Assembly (NCBI RefSeq): GCF_021650935.1
Contig: NZ_CP091244.1
Coordinates: forward strand, 930,001-994,000
DNA: 64,000 bases
Source: Thiothrix winogradskyi
Lineage (GTDB): Bacteria; Pseudomonadota; Gammaproteobacteria; Thiotrichales; Thiotrichaceae
Reading direction: 5' to 3'
A program made the translations under genes and the position numbers. Positions within the stretch are counted from its first letter, which is position 1. The number at the start of each line of letters is the position of its first letter. The notes below the pieces were generated by a model. The model made no database searches. It was not told the DNA's origin and saw nothing but the letters and a program-made list of their open reading frames with translations. Shown piece after piece: positions 49,154 to 57,546 of the stretch.

Positions 49154-51324
49154 GGCGCTTTGATAAACGTGTCGCCATCGGGGTTGCCATTATTGGCGTG
49201 ATTTGCCTAGTGTGGTTAGGTGTTACCGGGGCATTGATTGGGGCATCCCTGAGCGAAAGTGAGCGTGAGGCGGTACGCAATGCCGTCGGGGCGCGGGGCG
49301 TTTTGCTGGTGGTGATGTGGGCGGTGTCGCTGGTCGTGGTCGGTGCGGTGTTGAGCCGTCTGGTGGCTTATTTCATGACAGCCCCGGCGCGGCTGGCGGA
49401 AGAAGCCCAAGTGTTGCTGGGAACCGATGTCAAACGCCAGCTCGTCCCCACCGGCAGTATCGAAAACCGCCGCTTGACGGATTTGTTCAACCAGTTGGTG
49501 CAACAGCGCGAATCCTTGCGTGACGAAATGGATGTACGGGTTGCTGAAGCTGCCCACAACACCGAACAGGAAAAAAACCGTCTCGCCGCGCTCATGTCGG
49601 AACTGACCAAAAGCGTGGTGGTGTGTAACCTCGACGGGCGTATTTTGCTGTACAACAACCGCGCAAGGATGCAGTTCCGCAAGCTGTCGCAAGCCCCCGG
49701 CGCTATTGGCGGTACGGAACTGATCGGTTTGGGGCGTTCGGTCTACGGCGTGTTTGACCGCAAGCTGGTGGCACACGCGCTGGAAAACATTCAGCACCGT
49801 TTGCAACGCGGTGCGGCTGCCCCTTCCGCGCAATTCATCACCACCACCCCGTCGGGTCAGTTGTTGCGGGCGCAAATGGCACCGGTACGTTCGCCGCAGG
49901 AAGGCAATGAGCTGCCGAAAATGACCGGCTTCGTGCTGATGCTCGACAATATTACCCGCGAATTTGAGGCACAAGCGCGTCAGGACAGCATCTTGCACAC
50001 CCTGACCGAACGCAGCCGTGCCGCACTTGCCAATATGCAGGCAGCACTCGATGTACTCGAATACCCCGACCTCGAACCCGACATGCACGAACGCTTGCTG
50101 AAAGTGTTGCGCGAAGAAACCGCAGGGCTGGGTACGCGCCTGCGCGAAATCAAGTCTTCCGCTGTGGATGGCACCGTGTTGCGCTGGCCACTGGAAGACA
50201 TGCTGGGGGCGGATTTGGTAGCAGCGGCGATTCGCCGTATCGAAACCATCGACAATCTGTCCGCTGTTGCCGAGCAGGTGGACGATTCCCTGTGGCTCAA
50301 GGTGGAAAGTTTCTCACTGCTGCAAGCGCTGTCCTACCTTGCGGAACGCCTCAAGCAGGAATGCGTGATTACCACCCTGCAATTACGGCTGGGTATGGGT
50401 GACGGGCGGGCGCAACTGGATTTGTGCTGGCAGCCTTCCGCCGATAAAGCCACCACGGAAGTGATTCCCGGTTGGGAAACTGACCCGATGCGTTCTGGCG
50501 GCGAAGACACATCCCTTACCATTCAGGACGTGGTAGAACGTCATGGCGGGGCATTCTGGTTTGGGCGTGACCCTGACAGCGGTACAGTCTTTTTCCGTTT
50601 CCTGCTGCCACTCGCCGCTCCGCAGGAACAACTGGAAACCGCCAGCATGGTGCGCAATGAAAGCCGCCCGGAATACTACGATTTCGACCTGTTCCAGAGT
50701 TCGGCACAAACCCGCTCGCTGGAAGATAGCAAGCTCAGCGAACTGTCATTCACCGTATTCGATACCGAAACCACCGGGCTTGACCCTGCCAACGGCGACG
50801 AAATCATTCAGATTGCAGCGGTGCGCATCGTCAACGGCAAGCTGCTGCGCCATGAGAGTTTCGACCAGTTTGTTGACCCGAAACGCAATATTCCCGAGCA
50901 TACCATTCCCATCCACGGCATTACCCCCGACATGGTGAAAGGGCAACCAACCATCGACAAGGTATTGCCCGCGTTCCACCAGTTTACCCAGGATACCGTG
51001 CTGGTCGCGCACAATGCGGCGTTCGACATGCGCTGCTTGCAGGTGAAGGAGAAAGTCACCGGACTGGTGTTTGACAACCCGGTTATGGATACCTTGCTGT
51101 TGTCTGCTGTTGTCCACCCGAATCAGGAATCACACCGGCTGGAGGCGATTACCGAACGTTTTAACATCAATATCTTGGGGCGGCATACCGCGCTGGGGGA
51201 TTCGATGGCGACGGCGGAAGTTTTCCTACGGCTGATTCCGCTGCTGGCAGAGAAAGGCATCTTTACCTTGGGGCAGGCGCGGGAAGCCGCTCAGAAGACG
51301 TATTACGCCCGCCTGAAATATTGA
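49150..51324 (+). CDS. Membrane protein with degenerate kinase-like core and DEDDh exonuclease domain
   Basis: A 724-residue protein. Two membrane segments (about 10-32 and 48-70) precede a PAS-like domain (LTKSVVVCNLDGRILLYNN), a helical segment where a kinase His would be expected but is missing (ERSRAALANMQAALDVLE), and a weak ATPase-like end (VERHGGAFWFGRDPDSGTVFFRFLLP). From about residue 535 there is a complete DnaQ-like 3'-5' exonuclease: VFDTETTGLDP, HNAAFDMR and HTALGDSMAT give the DEDDh residues. Exonucleases of this kind are regular neighbours of symporter/DUF294 genes. The substrate is unknown; the polymerase name often given is misleading. Confidence 0.85.
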   Translation: MRRFDKRVAIGVAIIGVICLVWLGVTGALIGASLSESEREAVRNAVGARGVLLVVMWAVSLVVVGAVLSRLVAYFMTAPARLAEEAQVLLGTDVKRQLVPTGSIENRRLTDLFNQLVQQRESLRDEMDVRVAEAAHNTEQEKNRLAALMSELTKSVVVCNLDGRILLYNNRARMQFRKLSQAPGAIGGTELIGLGRSVYGVFDRKLVAHALENIQHRLQRGAAAPSAQFITTTPSGQLLRAQMAPVRSPQEGNELPKMTGFVLMLDNITREFEAQARQDSILHTLTERSRAALANMQAALDVLEYPDLEPDMHERLLKVLREETAGLGTRLREIKSSAVDGTVLRWPLEDMLGADLVAAAIRRIETIDNLSAVAEQVDDSLWLKVESFSLLQALSYLAERLKQECVITTLQLRLGMGDGRAQLDLCWQPSADKATTEVIPGWETDPMRSGGEDTSLTIQDVVERHGGAFWFGRDPDSGTVFFRFLLPLAAPQEQLETASMVRNESRPEYYDFDLFQSSAQTRSLEDSKLSELSFTVFDTETTGLDPANGDEIIQIAAVRIVNGKLLRHESFDQFVDPKRNIPEHTIPIHGITPDMVKGQPTIDKVLPAFHQFTQDTVLVAHNAAFDMRCLQVKEKVTGLVFDNPVMDTLLLSAVVHPNQESHRLEAITERFNINILGRHTALGDSMATAEVFLRLIPLLAEKGIFTLGQAREAAQKTYYARLKY

Positions 51325-51337
51325 TTGCATATTAAGG

Positions 51338-51366
51338 TTGACCTTGGCTTGGATTCAGCTTAGCTT
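51338..51366 (+). promoter_or_regulatory. Probable promoter of rpoZ
   Basis: TTGACC (51338-51343) and TAGCTT (51361-51366) are 17 bases apart. The -35 is good and the -10 matches 4 of 6. The rpoZ ATG follows about 34 bases later. Confidence 0.5.
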
Positions 51367-51399
51367 ATCTGATTAATCAAATTTTAGAGCGAAACCAAG

Positions 51400-51618
51400 A
51401 TGGCACGTATTACGGTTGAAGATTGCCTACAGCATGTTGATAACAATTTTGCGCTGGTATTGAAAGCGGCAAAACGCGCCCGTGACATTTCCCACGGCGC
51501 TCAGCCGCTGGTGGCAGATGAGGGCGATAAGCCTACTGTCATCGCCCTGCGCGAAATTGCCGAAGGCTTGCTGGTACAGAAACCAGTGGTGATTTCCACC
51601 AAAGCAATCGACGATTAA
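51400..51618 (+). CDS. rpoZ: RNA polymerase omega subunit
   Basis: A 72-residue omega subunit that helps RNA polymerase assemble. It has the family start MARITVEDCLQHVDNNFALVLKAAKRARDI and the KPTVIALREIAEGL motif. In E. coli and relatives spoT follows, as here. A terminator stands between the two, so spoT may have its own promoter or rely on read-through. Confidence 0.97.
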   Translation: MARITVEDCLQHVDNNFALVLKAAKRARDISHGAQPLVADEGDKPTVIALREIAEGLLVQKPVVISTKAIDD

Positions 51619-51629
51619 GACTGATAAAG

Positions 51630-51664
51630 AATACCCACTGCTACCTTGAGTGGGTATTTTTTTG
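51630..51664 (+). terminator. Rho-independent terminator after rpoZ
   Basis: AATACCCACT and GAGTGGGTATT pair around a short loop, followed by seven or more T. It lies 12 bases after the rpoZ stop. Confidence 0.85.
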
Positions 51665-51710
51665 AGGTTGAGAATACGACCTGACCTGATACGCTCGGTG
51701 AGGATGTTTT

Positions 51711-53255
51711 ATGTCAGATGATAATTCATACCGTGAACCCGCGCCCGACGACAATGAGCGTGGGGATGAATCCAGCAACACGGGGGATGGTTTTCATGAA
51801 TTTAGTGAGCCGGGTCCTGCGGCGCATGAGTCGATAGCGCCTTCTGAAGTACCTGAGCCAGCGCCTAAACCGATTATTTCGCATAATGTTTTTCGCGCCA
51901 ATAATCTGATGCAGTTGGTTGAGCGTTACATGTCGCCAGCCGATACCCGCAAAGTCTACGATGCTTTTCTGTTGGCTGCGGAAAAGCACGAAGGTCAGAT
52001 GCGGGCGGATAAAATCACCCCTTATATTACCCACCCCTTGGAAGTCGCCCGCACGTTGGCATTGTGGTATCTGGATGTGGATACCGTTTGTGCAGCGCTG
52101 TTACACGATGTCCCTGAAGATACCGATTGCAGCATTGAAGAAGTCGTGGAGAAATTTGGGGCTACGGTCGGGCATTTGGTTGGTGGTGTCACCAAGTTAA
52201 AGCGTAACGATGCGTTGCCGACCAAACAGGCGGTGACGATTGCCAGTTATCACAAAATGATGCAGGCGATGACGCAGGATTTCCGCGTGGTATTGGTCAA
52301 ATTGGCTGATCGTTTGCACAATATGAAAACCTTGGAGAATGTGGAGCCTGATAAGCGGCGACGGGTCGCGCGGGAAACCTCCACGACTTATGTGACCTTA
52401 GCGCGGCGCATGGGGATGAATATTATCCGGCGCGAATTGCAGTGGCTATCGTTCCAGGGTTTGTACCCTTGGCGTAGCAGCATTATGGAGCGGGCGCTGA
52501 ATAGGTATCTGCAAGAGAATGAAGAAAAGCACGAGCAAATCTTCAAAAGCATTTCGGATGCGCTGGAAGTCAGCATTCCCAGTAGTAGTGTGTTGGTGTG
52601 GGAAAAAAACCTGTTCCGGGTGTATGAGCAGTGTCGCCGTAAAAAGGTTGGTTTCCGCCAGCAGTGTGATTTGCTGGAAATCAGCGTGCAAGTCGCTGAG
52701 CCGGAAGAGTGTTACCGCGCTTTAGGCATTATCCACAGTTTATTCAAGCCGCGTATGGGGATGGTCAGGGATTTCATTGCTGCACCCAGAGCGTATGGTT
52801 TTCAGTCATTGCAGACCACGGTGACGGCATCCAATGGGCAGGTGGTGCGTTTCCAGATCCAGACGCGGGAAATGTATCAGGTGGCACAATTAGGGGTTGC
52901 GGCACGTTGGAATCACGTTTCGGGAACCCGTTCTTATACCCAAGGGGTATTCAATAGCTGGATCGAGCAGGTCAAGGAATTCGATAATCAGGCACAAAAC
53001 CCGGATGAGTTTTATGCGGCAATGCAAGGCGATATGTTCCAGACTGAGATTTACGCCTATACCCCGGAAGGTGATGTGAAAGAATTGCCGCGCGGGGCAA
53101 CCTTGGTGGATTTTGCTTACGCCGTGCATACCGAATTAGGGCATCGTTGCGTGAAAGCCAAGGTTGATGGCGTGGAGCGGGGATTACGCAGCCGTGTGCC
53201 GAATAATATGGCGACGATTGAAATTATTACTGGTGATGAGCCTAATCCAACCTGA
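51711..53255 (+). CDS. spoT: RelA/SpoT-family protein, 5' part of gene interrupted by IS982-type element
   Basis: 514 residues, of which the last one or two come from the inserted element. After a 55-residue acidic extension comes an intact HD (p)ppGpp hydrolase domain: THPLEVA, LLHDVPEDTD (HDxxED) and KLADRLHNM. A synthetase-like domain follows (about 245-360), but key positions differ from E. coli SpoT: FQSLQT for YQSLHT, FQIQT for VQIRT, RDFIAAPRA for KDYIAIPKA. It is probably inactive. A TGS domain (EIYAYTPEGDVKELPRGATLVDFAYAVH) ends the fragment. The C-terminal ACT part is beyond the element at 54247-54594. Hydrolase activity could survive. Confidence 0.88.
   Translation: MSDDNSYREPAPDDNERGDESSNTGDGFHEFSEPGPAAHESIAPSEVPEPAPKPIISHNVFRANNLMQLVERYMSPADTRKVYDAFLLAAEKHEGQMRADKITPYITHPLEVARTLALWYLDVDTVCAALLHDVPEDTDCSIEEVVEKFGATVGHLVGGVTKLKRNDALPTKQAVTIASYHKMMQAMTQDFRVVLVKLADRLHNMKTLENVEPDKRRRVARETSTTYVTLARRMGMNIIRRELQWLSFQGLYPWRSSIMERALNRYLQENEEKHEQIFKSISDALEVSIPSSSVLVWEKNLFRVYEQCRRKKVGFRQQCDLLEISVQVAEPEECYRALGIIHSLFKPRMGMVRDFIAAPRAYGFQSLQTTVTASNGQVVRFQIQTREMYQVAQLGVAARWNHVSGTRSYTQGVFNSWIEQVKEFDNQAQNPDEFYAAMQGDMFQTEIYAYTPEGDVKELPRGATLVDFAYAVHTELGHRCVKAKVDGVERGLRSRVPNNMATIEIITGDEPNPT
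53243..53249. repeat. Target site duplication, left copy
   Basis: TAATCCA directly before the left end of the insertion element; an identical copy follows the right end at 54240-54246. Confidence 0.92.
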
Positions 53256-54239
53256 GTTCGGGATAAGGTAAGGCGCAGCCTTTCATGGGAGAATGTGAGT
53301 AACCACACACAACATTGACCCCACCAAAGGCTGCTACTGAGATGCTAACACGGTTATTCTGTGCCATTGACGATTTTTGTCAGGACTTTCATCCCGAATG
53401 GAACAAAACGTTATTGACCCCGAAAGGCGGGCATCGTCGTCGCCACAGTGGTCTTGGCGATAGTGAAATCATGACGATTTTGGTGCATTACCACCAAGTG
53501 GGGTATCGTACTTTCAAGTGGTATTATGAGCGTCATGTCAAAGTATTTCTTAAGGGTCATTTCCCGCAACTCCCTAGTTATCAACGTTTTATTGAGTTAA
53601 TGCCGCGTGTTCTTTTGCCACTAACCCTGTTTATGCAGCAACGCTGTGAAACGGGGCGAGGTATTGCCTTCATAGACTCTACCCCTTGAAAGTCTGTGAA
53701 AATTTGCGTATTCCACGTCATCACACCTTTCGCAAAGACGCAGGCGGGGTAAATCGTCAACAGGCTGGTTTTATGGGTTCAAACTTCATTTGGTCGTGGA
53801 TGACTGCGGCAATATTTTATCGTTTGCCATTACTTCGGGTAATACCGATGACCGTAAGCCCGTTCCCACGTTGCTGAAAAAAGTGGTCGGCAAAGTCTTT
53901 GGTGATCGTGGCTACATTTCCAAGGCATTGACAGAATCGTTGGCAGAGCAAGGGGTTGAATGGATTACCTCGCTGAAGAAAAACATGAAACCCGTGGCGC
54001 GTGACACGTTCGATACACTGATGTTGCGTAAACGGAGCATCATCGAAACCATCAATGATCAGTTGAAAAATATTTCACAAATTGAGCATTCACGCCACCG
54101 TTCACTCACTAACTATATGATTAACATCATTGCTGGCTTGGTGTCATATGCCTATCAAGATAAAAAACCAGCACTGGATTTAAAAACATCAGCATTGGTT
54201 GTGATCTAAATTGAGGGATGGCTTATCCCGAACTCAGGT
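53250..54239 (+). mobile_element. IS982-family insertion sequence in spoT
   Basis: A 990-bp element. Its ends are perfect 18-bp inverted repeats, ACCTGAGTTCGGGATAAG and CTTATCCCGAACTCAGGT. It is flanked by the 7-bp duplication TAATCCA. The transposase is of the IS982 type. Removing the element and one TAATCCA copy joins ...DEPNP to DVGWLHF... in frame, which proves that spoT was intact before insertion. Confidence 0.95.
53342..54209 (+). pseudogene. IS982-family transposase, frameshifted
   Basis: The DDE transposase of the element reads in three frames. Frame 1 from ATG 53342 gives MLTRLFCAIDDFCQDFHPEW to FIDSTP and stops at 53689. The next part, LKVCENLRIPRHHTF, continues one frame over, and from about 53776 the rest is in a third frame (DDCGNILSFAITSGNTDDR, GDRGYISKALTESL, KRSIIETINDQLKNISQIEHSRHRS). 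Both shifts fit the loss of single bases at short homopolymers (CCCC near 53684; TT near 53775). Either the copy is dead or these are sequencing errors. Confidence 0.88.
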
Positions 54240-54246
54240 TAATCCA
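54240..54246. repeat. Target site duplication, right copy
   Basis: TAATCCA directly after the right end of the insertion element, identical to 53243-53249. Confidence 0.92.
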
Positions 54247-54594
54247 GACGTTGGCTGGTTGCATTTCGTCAAGACGAGTAAGGCGTTGTACGCGATCCGC
54301 AGTTGGTTGCGTCAGCATAATGCTTTACCTGAATGGGGCGAACAGGGGATGGGGCAGAAAATGTTAGCAGGTATTGTCTTGGATGTTCGCGATGTGAAAG
54401 GCATGTTACGCCAAATCACGAAAGCGCTGGACAGTTTGGATGTGAATATCGTCGATCTGAAAATTACTGGCGAGGGGCGTATCAAGCAAGATGCTTTTAC
54501 CATTCAAGTGGATGATCAAGGGCATTTACAAGAAGTCATTCGTCAGCTAAAACACATACCGAATGTATTGAATGTCAGCAAATCGACGAAATAA
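54247..54594 (+). pseudogene. spoT: 3' part of the interrupted spoT-like gene (ACT domain)
   Basis: 115 codons continuing the reading frame of the fragment before the element. DVGWLHFVKTSKALYAIRSWLRQ is the segment after TGS, and an ACT domain follows (MLAGIVLDVRDVKGMLRQITKALDSLDVNIVDLKITGEG). The original protein would have been about 628 residues, shorter than E. coli SpoT (about 700), because the usual helical/zinc-finger region between TGS and ACT is reduced. A TTG inside the element (54211) is in frame with this part and could allow separate translation, but no ribosome site is clear. Confidence 0.85.
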
Positions 54595-54603
54595 AGGAAT
54601 TTC

Positions 54604-54987
54604 ATGAACAAGACCATCATTTCTACGCCTGACGCGCCGCAGGCGATCGGTACGTATTCGCAAGCGGTACGTGTGGGCGATACTGTTTACCTGTCCGGGC
54701 AAATTCCCTTGGTTCCTGCCACGATGCAAATGGTGGAAGGGGATATTGCCGCGCAAGTGCGCCAAGTGTTTGAGAATTTGTCTGCCGTTGCCAAGGCTGC
54801 GGGTGGTTCGCTGAATGATTGCGTGAAAGTGCATGTGTTTCTTACCGATCTGGTGAATTTTCCGGTAGTGAATCAAGTGATGGCAGAGTATTTCGTGGAG
54901 CCTTACCCCGCCCGTGCGGCGATTGGGGTGGCTTCCTTGCCACGCGGCGCGGAAGTGGAAGTCGATGCTATTATGGTCTTGGGCTAA
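54604..54987 (+). CDS. ridA: RidA-family enamine/imine deaminase
   Basis: A 127-residue trimeric protein that hydrolyses reactive 2-aminoacrylate formed by PLP enzymes. Family motifs: IISTPDAPQAIGTYSQAVRVGDTVYLSGQIPL, KVHVFLTDLVNF, and the C-terminal PARAAIGVASLPRGAEVEVDAI with the catalytic Arg. It follows spoT by nine bases, so it was likely in the spoT transcript; the insertion may now lower its expression. It is three bases from ppx. Confidence 0.96.
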   Translation: MNKTIISTPDAPQAIGTYSQAVRVGDTVYLSGQIPLVPATMQMVEGDIAAQVRQVFENLSAVAKAAGGSLNDCVKVHVFLTDLVNFPVVNQVMAEYFVEPYPARAAIGVASLPRGAEVEVDAIMVLG

Positions 54988-54990
54988 GCC

Positions 54991-56490
54991 ATGACGAATG
55001 GGCAACAGCCGTACAAGCTGGCAACCATTGACTTGGGGTCGAACAGTTTCCACATGATCGTAGTGCAGATTGATGCGTTCGGGCAAGTTAATATTCTGGA
55101 TCGCCTGCGCGAACCGGTGCGCTTAGGTGGCGGTTTGGATGCGAAGGGCAATCTGAGTCTGGATGCGCAACAGCGTGCGGTCGATTGCCTGCGGCGTTTC
55201 GGTGAGCGGATTCGCGATTTTCCCTCCGAAAACGTGGCAGCCGTTGGCACGAATACCTTGCGTCTGACTAAAAATTCTCGCGAGTTTTTGCACCGTGCTG
55301 AGGAGGCTTTGGGGCATCCGATTGCGGTAATCAGCGGGCGTGAGGAAGCGCGTTTGATTTACCTCGGTGTGGCGCATTCTCTCGCCAAAGATCAGCAAGG
55401 CAAACGCTTTGTGATGGACATCGGCGGCGGCAGCACCGAGCTGATCATTGGGCAGGGTTTCGAGCCGTTGCATCTGGAAAGTTTGCGCATGGGCTGTGTC
55501 AGCAGCACTTTGGCATTTTTCCCCGATGGCAAGCTGGTGAAGGCGTGTTGGGATAAAGCGATTACGGCAGCGTTGCTGGAGTTGCGCCCGATTAAAGCCG
55601 CTTACCGGGCGATTGGCTGGGAGTCGGCAACCGGCGCATCTGGCACTATTCGTGCGGTGAAAAAAGTCATTCAGCAAACCGGGCTTGCGCCTTACGGCAT
55701 CACCTTGGAACACATGTATCGCGTGCGTGACATGATGATCGAGGCAGGGCATATCGACAGACTGAAATTGCCGGGGTTGAGTGATGAGCGCAAGCCGGTA
55801 TTCGCGGGTGGTTTGGCGGTGCTGATTGCGGTGTTTGAGGCGCTGAAAATCGACCGGATGTTGGTGTCTGATGGGGCATTGCGTGAAGGCTTGGTGTATG
55901 ACCGGCTGGAACGTTACCAGCACGATGATATTCGTGATAAGACGGTGCGAGCTTGGCAACAGCGTTTTCAAGTTGATCAAAGCTATGCGTCGGCGGTGCA
56001 TTTAACCGCGCTTAACTTATTCAACCGATGCCGTGATGATTGGAAATTACCGGGTCATTTAGCGGAATTGCTGGGCTGGGCGGCTGATTTACACGAATTG
56101 GGGCTGGCGGTGTCGCATTCCAGTTACCATAAACACGGCGGCTATTTGCTGGAATACGCGGATTTGCCCGGCTTTTCTACCGAAGAACAACGTTGGTTGA
56201 GCGTGTTGGTACGTACTCATCGGCAAAAAATTTCCAGTAAATTGTTTGGCTTGTTGAATGTGGAAGATTACCAGAATGCGCTGTATCTGTGTGTATTGCT
56301 GCGTTTGGCGGTGTTATTGCACCGTTCGCATAAGGAAGTAGCGCCGCGTATTGAGCGGCTTCGCGTGGGTAAAAACCGGGTTGAGCTGCGCTTTGCGGAT
56401 GACATCCGCGCGAAAAAGCCGTTATTGCTGGCGGATCTAGAACGTGAGCACGTGTTTTTGAAAGCGGTGAAGGTTGACCTGGTGTTTTGA
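54991..56490 (+). CDS. ppx: Exopolyphosphatase (Ppx/GppA family)
   Basis: A 499-residue actin-fold phosphatase that removes terminal phosphate from polyphosphate and may hydrolyse pppGpp. Motifs: LATIDLGSNSFHMIV, GTNTLRLTKN, ISGREEARLIYLGV, VMDIGGGSTELI, and GASGTIRAV. A C-terminal HD-like helical domain (VHLTALNLFNRC, DLHELGLAVSHSSYHKHG) is typical. Its position after the alarmone gene fits a shared role in stress signalling, but Ppx and GppA cannot be told apart safely here. Confidence 0.93.
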   Translation: MTNGQQPYKLATIDLGSNSFHMIVVQIDAFGQVNILDRLREPVRLGGGLDAKGNLSLDAQQRAVDCLRRFGERIRDFPSENVAAVGTNTLRLTKNSREFLHRAEEALGHPIAVISGREEARLIYLGVAHSLAKDQQGKRFVMDIGGGSTELIIGQGFEPLHLESLRMGCVSSTLAFFPDGKLVKACWDKAITAALLELRPIKAAYRAIGWESATGASGTIRAVKKVIQQTGLAPYGITLEHMYRVRDMMIEAGHIDRLKLPGLSDERKPVFAGGLAVLIAVFEALKIDRMLVSDGALREGLVYDRLERYQHDDIRDKTVRAWQQRFQVDQSYASAVHLTALNLFNRCRDDWKLPGHLAELLGWAADLHELGLAVSHSSYHKHGGYLLEYADLPGFSTEEQRWLSVLVRTHRQKISSKLFGLLNVEDYQNALYLCVLLRLAVLLHRSHKEVAPRIERLRVGKNRVELRFADDIRAKKPLLLADLEREHVFLKAVKVDLVF

Positions 56491-56589
56491 TATGTAATTG
56501 CTGAATTTGTTGCACATAACTTGACAGTGCGCCTATCTCCATTAGAATATCAGTATGTTTTAATATTTTATTCGGATGTAGGGTTGTTT

Positions 56590-56922
56590 ATGTTTGGAAT
56601 TCGTGAAGTTGACGCCGCTGGTTTGAAAAAAATGCTGGATTCAGGTGAAAAAGTCCGCTTGGTTGACGTGCGTTCCGCTTCGGAAGTGGCTCAGGGCATT
56701 ATTGAAGGCTCAGAATTCATGCCATTGCATACCCTGCCGTTACGCATGAATGATTTACCCAAAGACGAAACGATCGTGTTTTATTGCCGCAGTGGCGCAC
56801 GTTCAGCGCAGGCGTGTATGTTTTTATCGCAGAATATCGGCATTGAGGCGGTGAACTTACGCGGTGGAATTATTTCGTGGTATCAATCAGGTATGAAGGT
56901 TGTGTTACCAAACGCTGCCTAA
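56590..56922 (+). CDS. Single-domain rhodanese
   Basis: A 110-residue cytoplasmic rhodanese with active-site loop FYCRSGARSAQAC and the preceding RLVDVRSASE motif. The start at 56590 gives MFGIREVDAAGLKKML; an upstream open stretch is not conserved-looking. It is followed by a DsrE-family gene. Rhodanese plus DsrE2 (often with TusA) forms the sulfane-sulfur transfer chain that feeds cytoplasmic sulfur oxidation in sulfur bacteria. No tusA is seen next to it. Confidence 0.88.
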   Translation: MFGIREVDAAGLKKMLDSGEKVRLVDVRSASEVAQGIIEGSEFMPLHTLPLRMNDLPKDETIVFYCRSGARSAQACMFLSQNIGIEAVNLRGGIISWYQSGMKVVLPNAA

Positions 56923-56931
56923 CACGCTAAT

Positions 56932-56948
56932 TCTGTTATAGTAACAGA
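56932..56948. promoter_or_regulatory. 17-bp palindrome upstream of the DsrE gene
   Basis: TCTGTTA and TAACAGA are perfect inverted repeats around TAG. The site lies 10 bases after the rhodanese stop and about 63 bases before the DsrE start. It has the shape of a regulator-binding site; the factor is unknown. Confidence 0.5.
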
Positions 56949-57010
56949 GTATTTGAGAGAGGTGGGTCTTATCGACCCGTGAGTTACACTTTTTACATGA
57001 GACATCAAGC

Positions 57011-57475
57011 ATGAGCAAAAAGCTGGCGATCATCGCAACTAAAGGTTCCTTAGATTGGGGCTACCCTCCGTTCATTCTGGCATCCACGGCGGCTGCGTTG
57101 GGTTATGACGTACAGGTTTTCTTCACGTTCTACGGTTTACAATTGCTGAAGAAAAAACTGGATCTGCAAGTCACCTCATTGGGCAACCCTGGTATGCCAA
57201 TGCCGATGCCAATGCCGGTGTTGTTGCAAGCACTGCCGGGTATGCAAGGCATGATGACTGCCATGATGAAAAAGAAAATGGCAGACAAAGGCGTGGCGGA
57301 CTTGGCAGAGCTGCGTGAACTGTGTCAGGAAGCGGATGTCAAATTCATCGCTTGCCAGATGACCGTTGACCTGTTTGAGATGGATAACAAAGAATTCATC
57401 GACGGCGTGGAATACGCAGGTGCGGCAATGTTCTTTGAATTTGCTGGCGAAGCCGATATCTGTTTGTTTATCTGA
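57011..57475 (+). CDS. DsrE/DsrF-like sulfur-carrier protein (DsrE2 type)
   Basis: A 154-residue protein with the DsrE fold: KLAIIATKGSLDWGYPPFILASTAAALGYDVQVFFTFYG at the N terminus, the conserved Cys in FIACQMTVDLF and FFEFAGEADICLFI at the end. The middle has a Met-Pro run (GMPMPMPMPV) and a Met-rich segment, as in DsrE2 proteins. DsrE2 proteins bind sulfur on cysteine and pass it between rhodanese and TusA. Its place after a rhodanese gene supports that role. Confidence 0.87.
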   Translation: MSKKLAIIATKGSLDWGYPPFILASTAAALGYDVQVFFTFYGLQLLKKKLDLQVTSLGNPGMPMPMPMPVLLQALPGMQGMMTAMMKKKMADKGVADLAELRELCQEADVKFIACQMTVDLFEMDNKEFIDGVEYAGAAMFFEFAGEADICLFI

Positions 57476-57504
57476 TTTCCGAAGGTTATTGGACAGTCAG
57501 AAAG

Positions 57505-57528
57505 AAGCCGGGTATACCCCGGCTTTTT
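57505..57528 (+). terminator. Rho-independent terminator after the DsrE gene
   Basis: AAGCCGG and CCGGCTT pair around a short central GTATACC-like loop, and a T run overlaps the right arm. It lies 29 bases after the DsrE stop. Confidence 0.75.
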
Positions 57529-57546
57529 ACTTAGGGAAAGCGTAAC

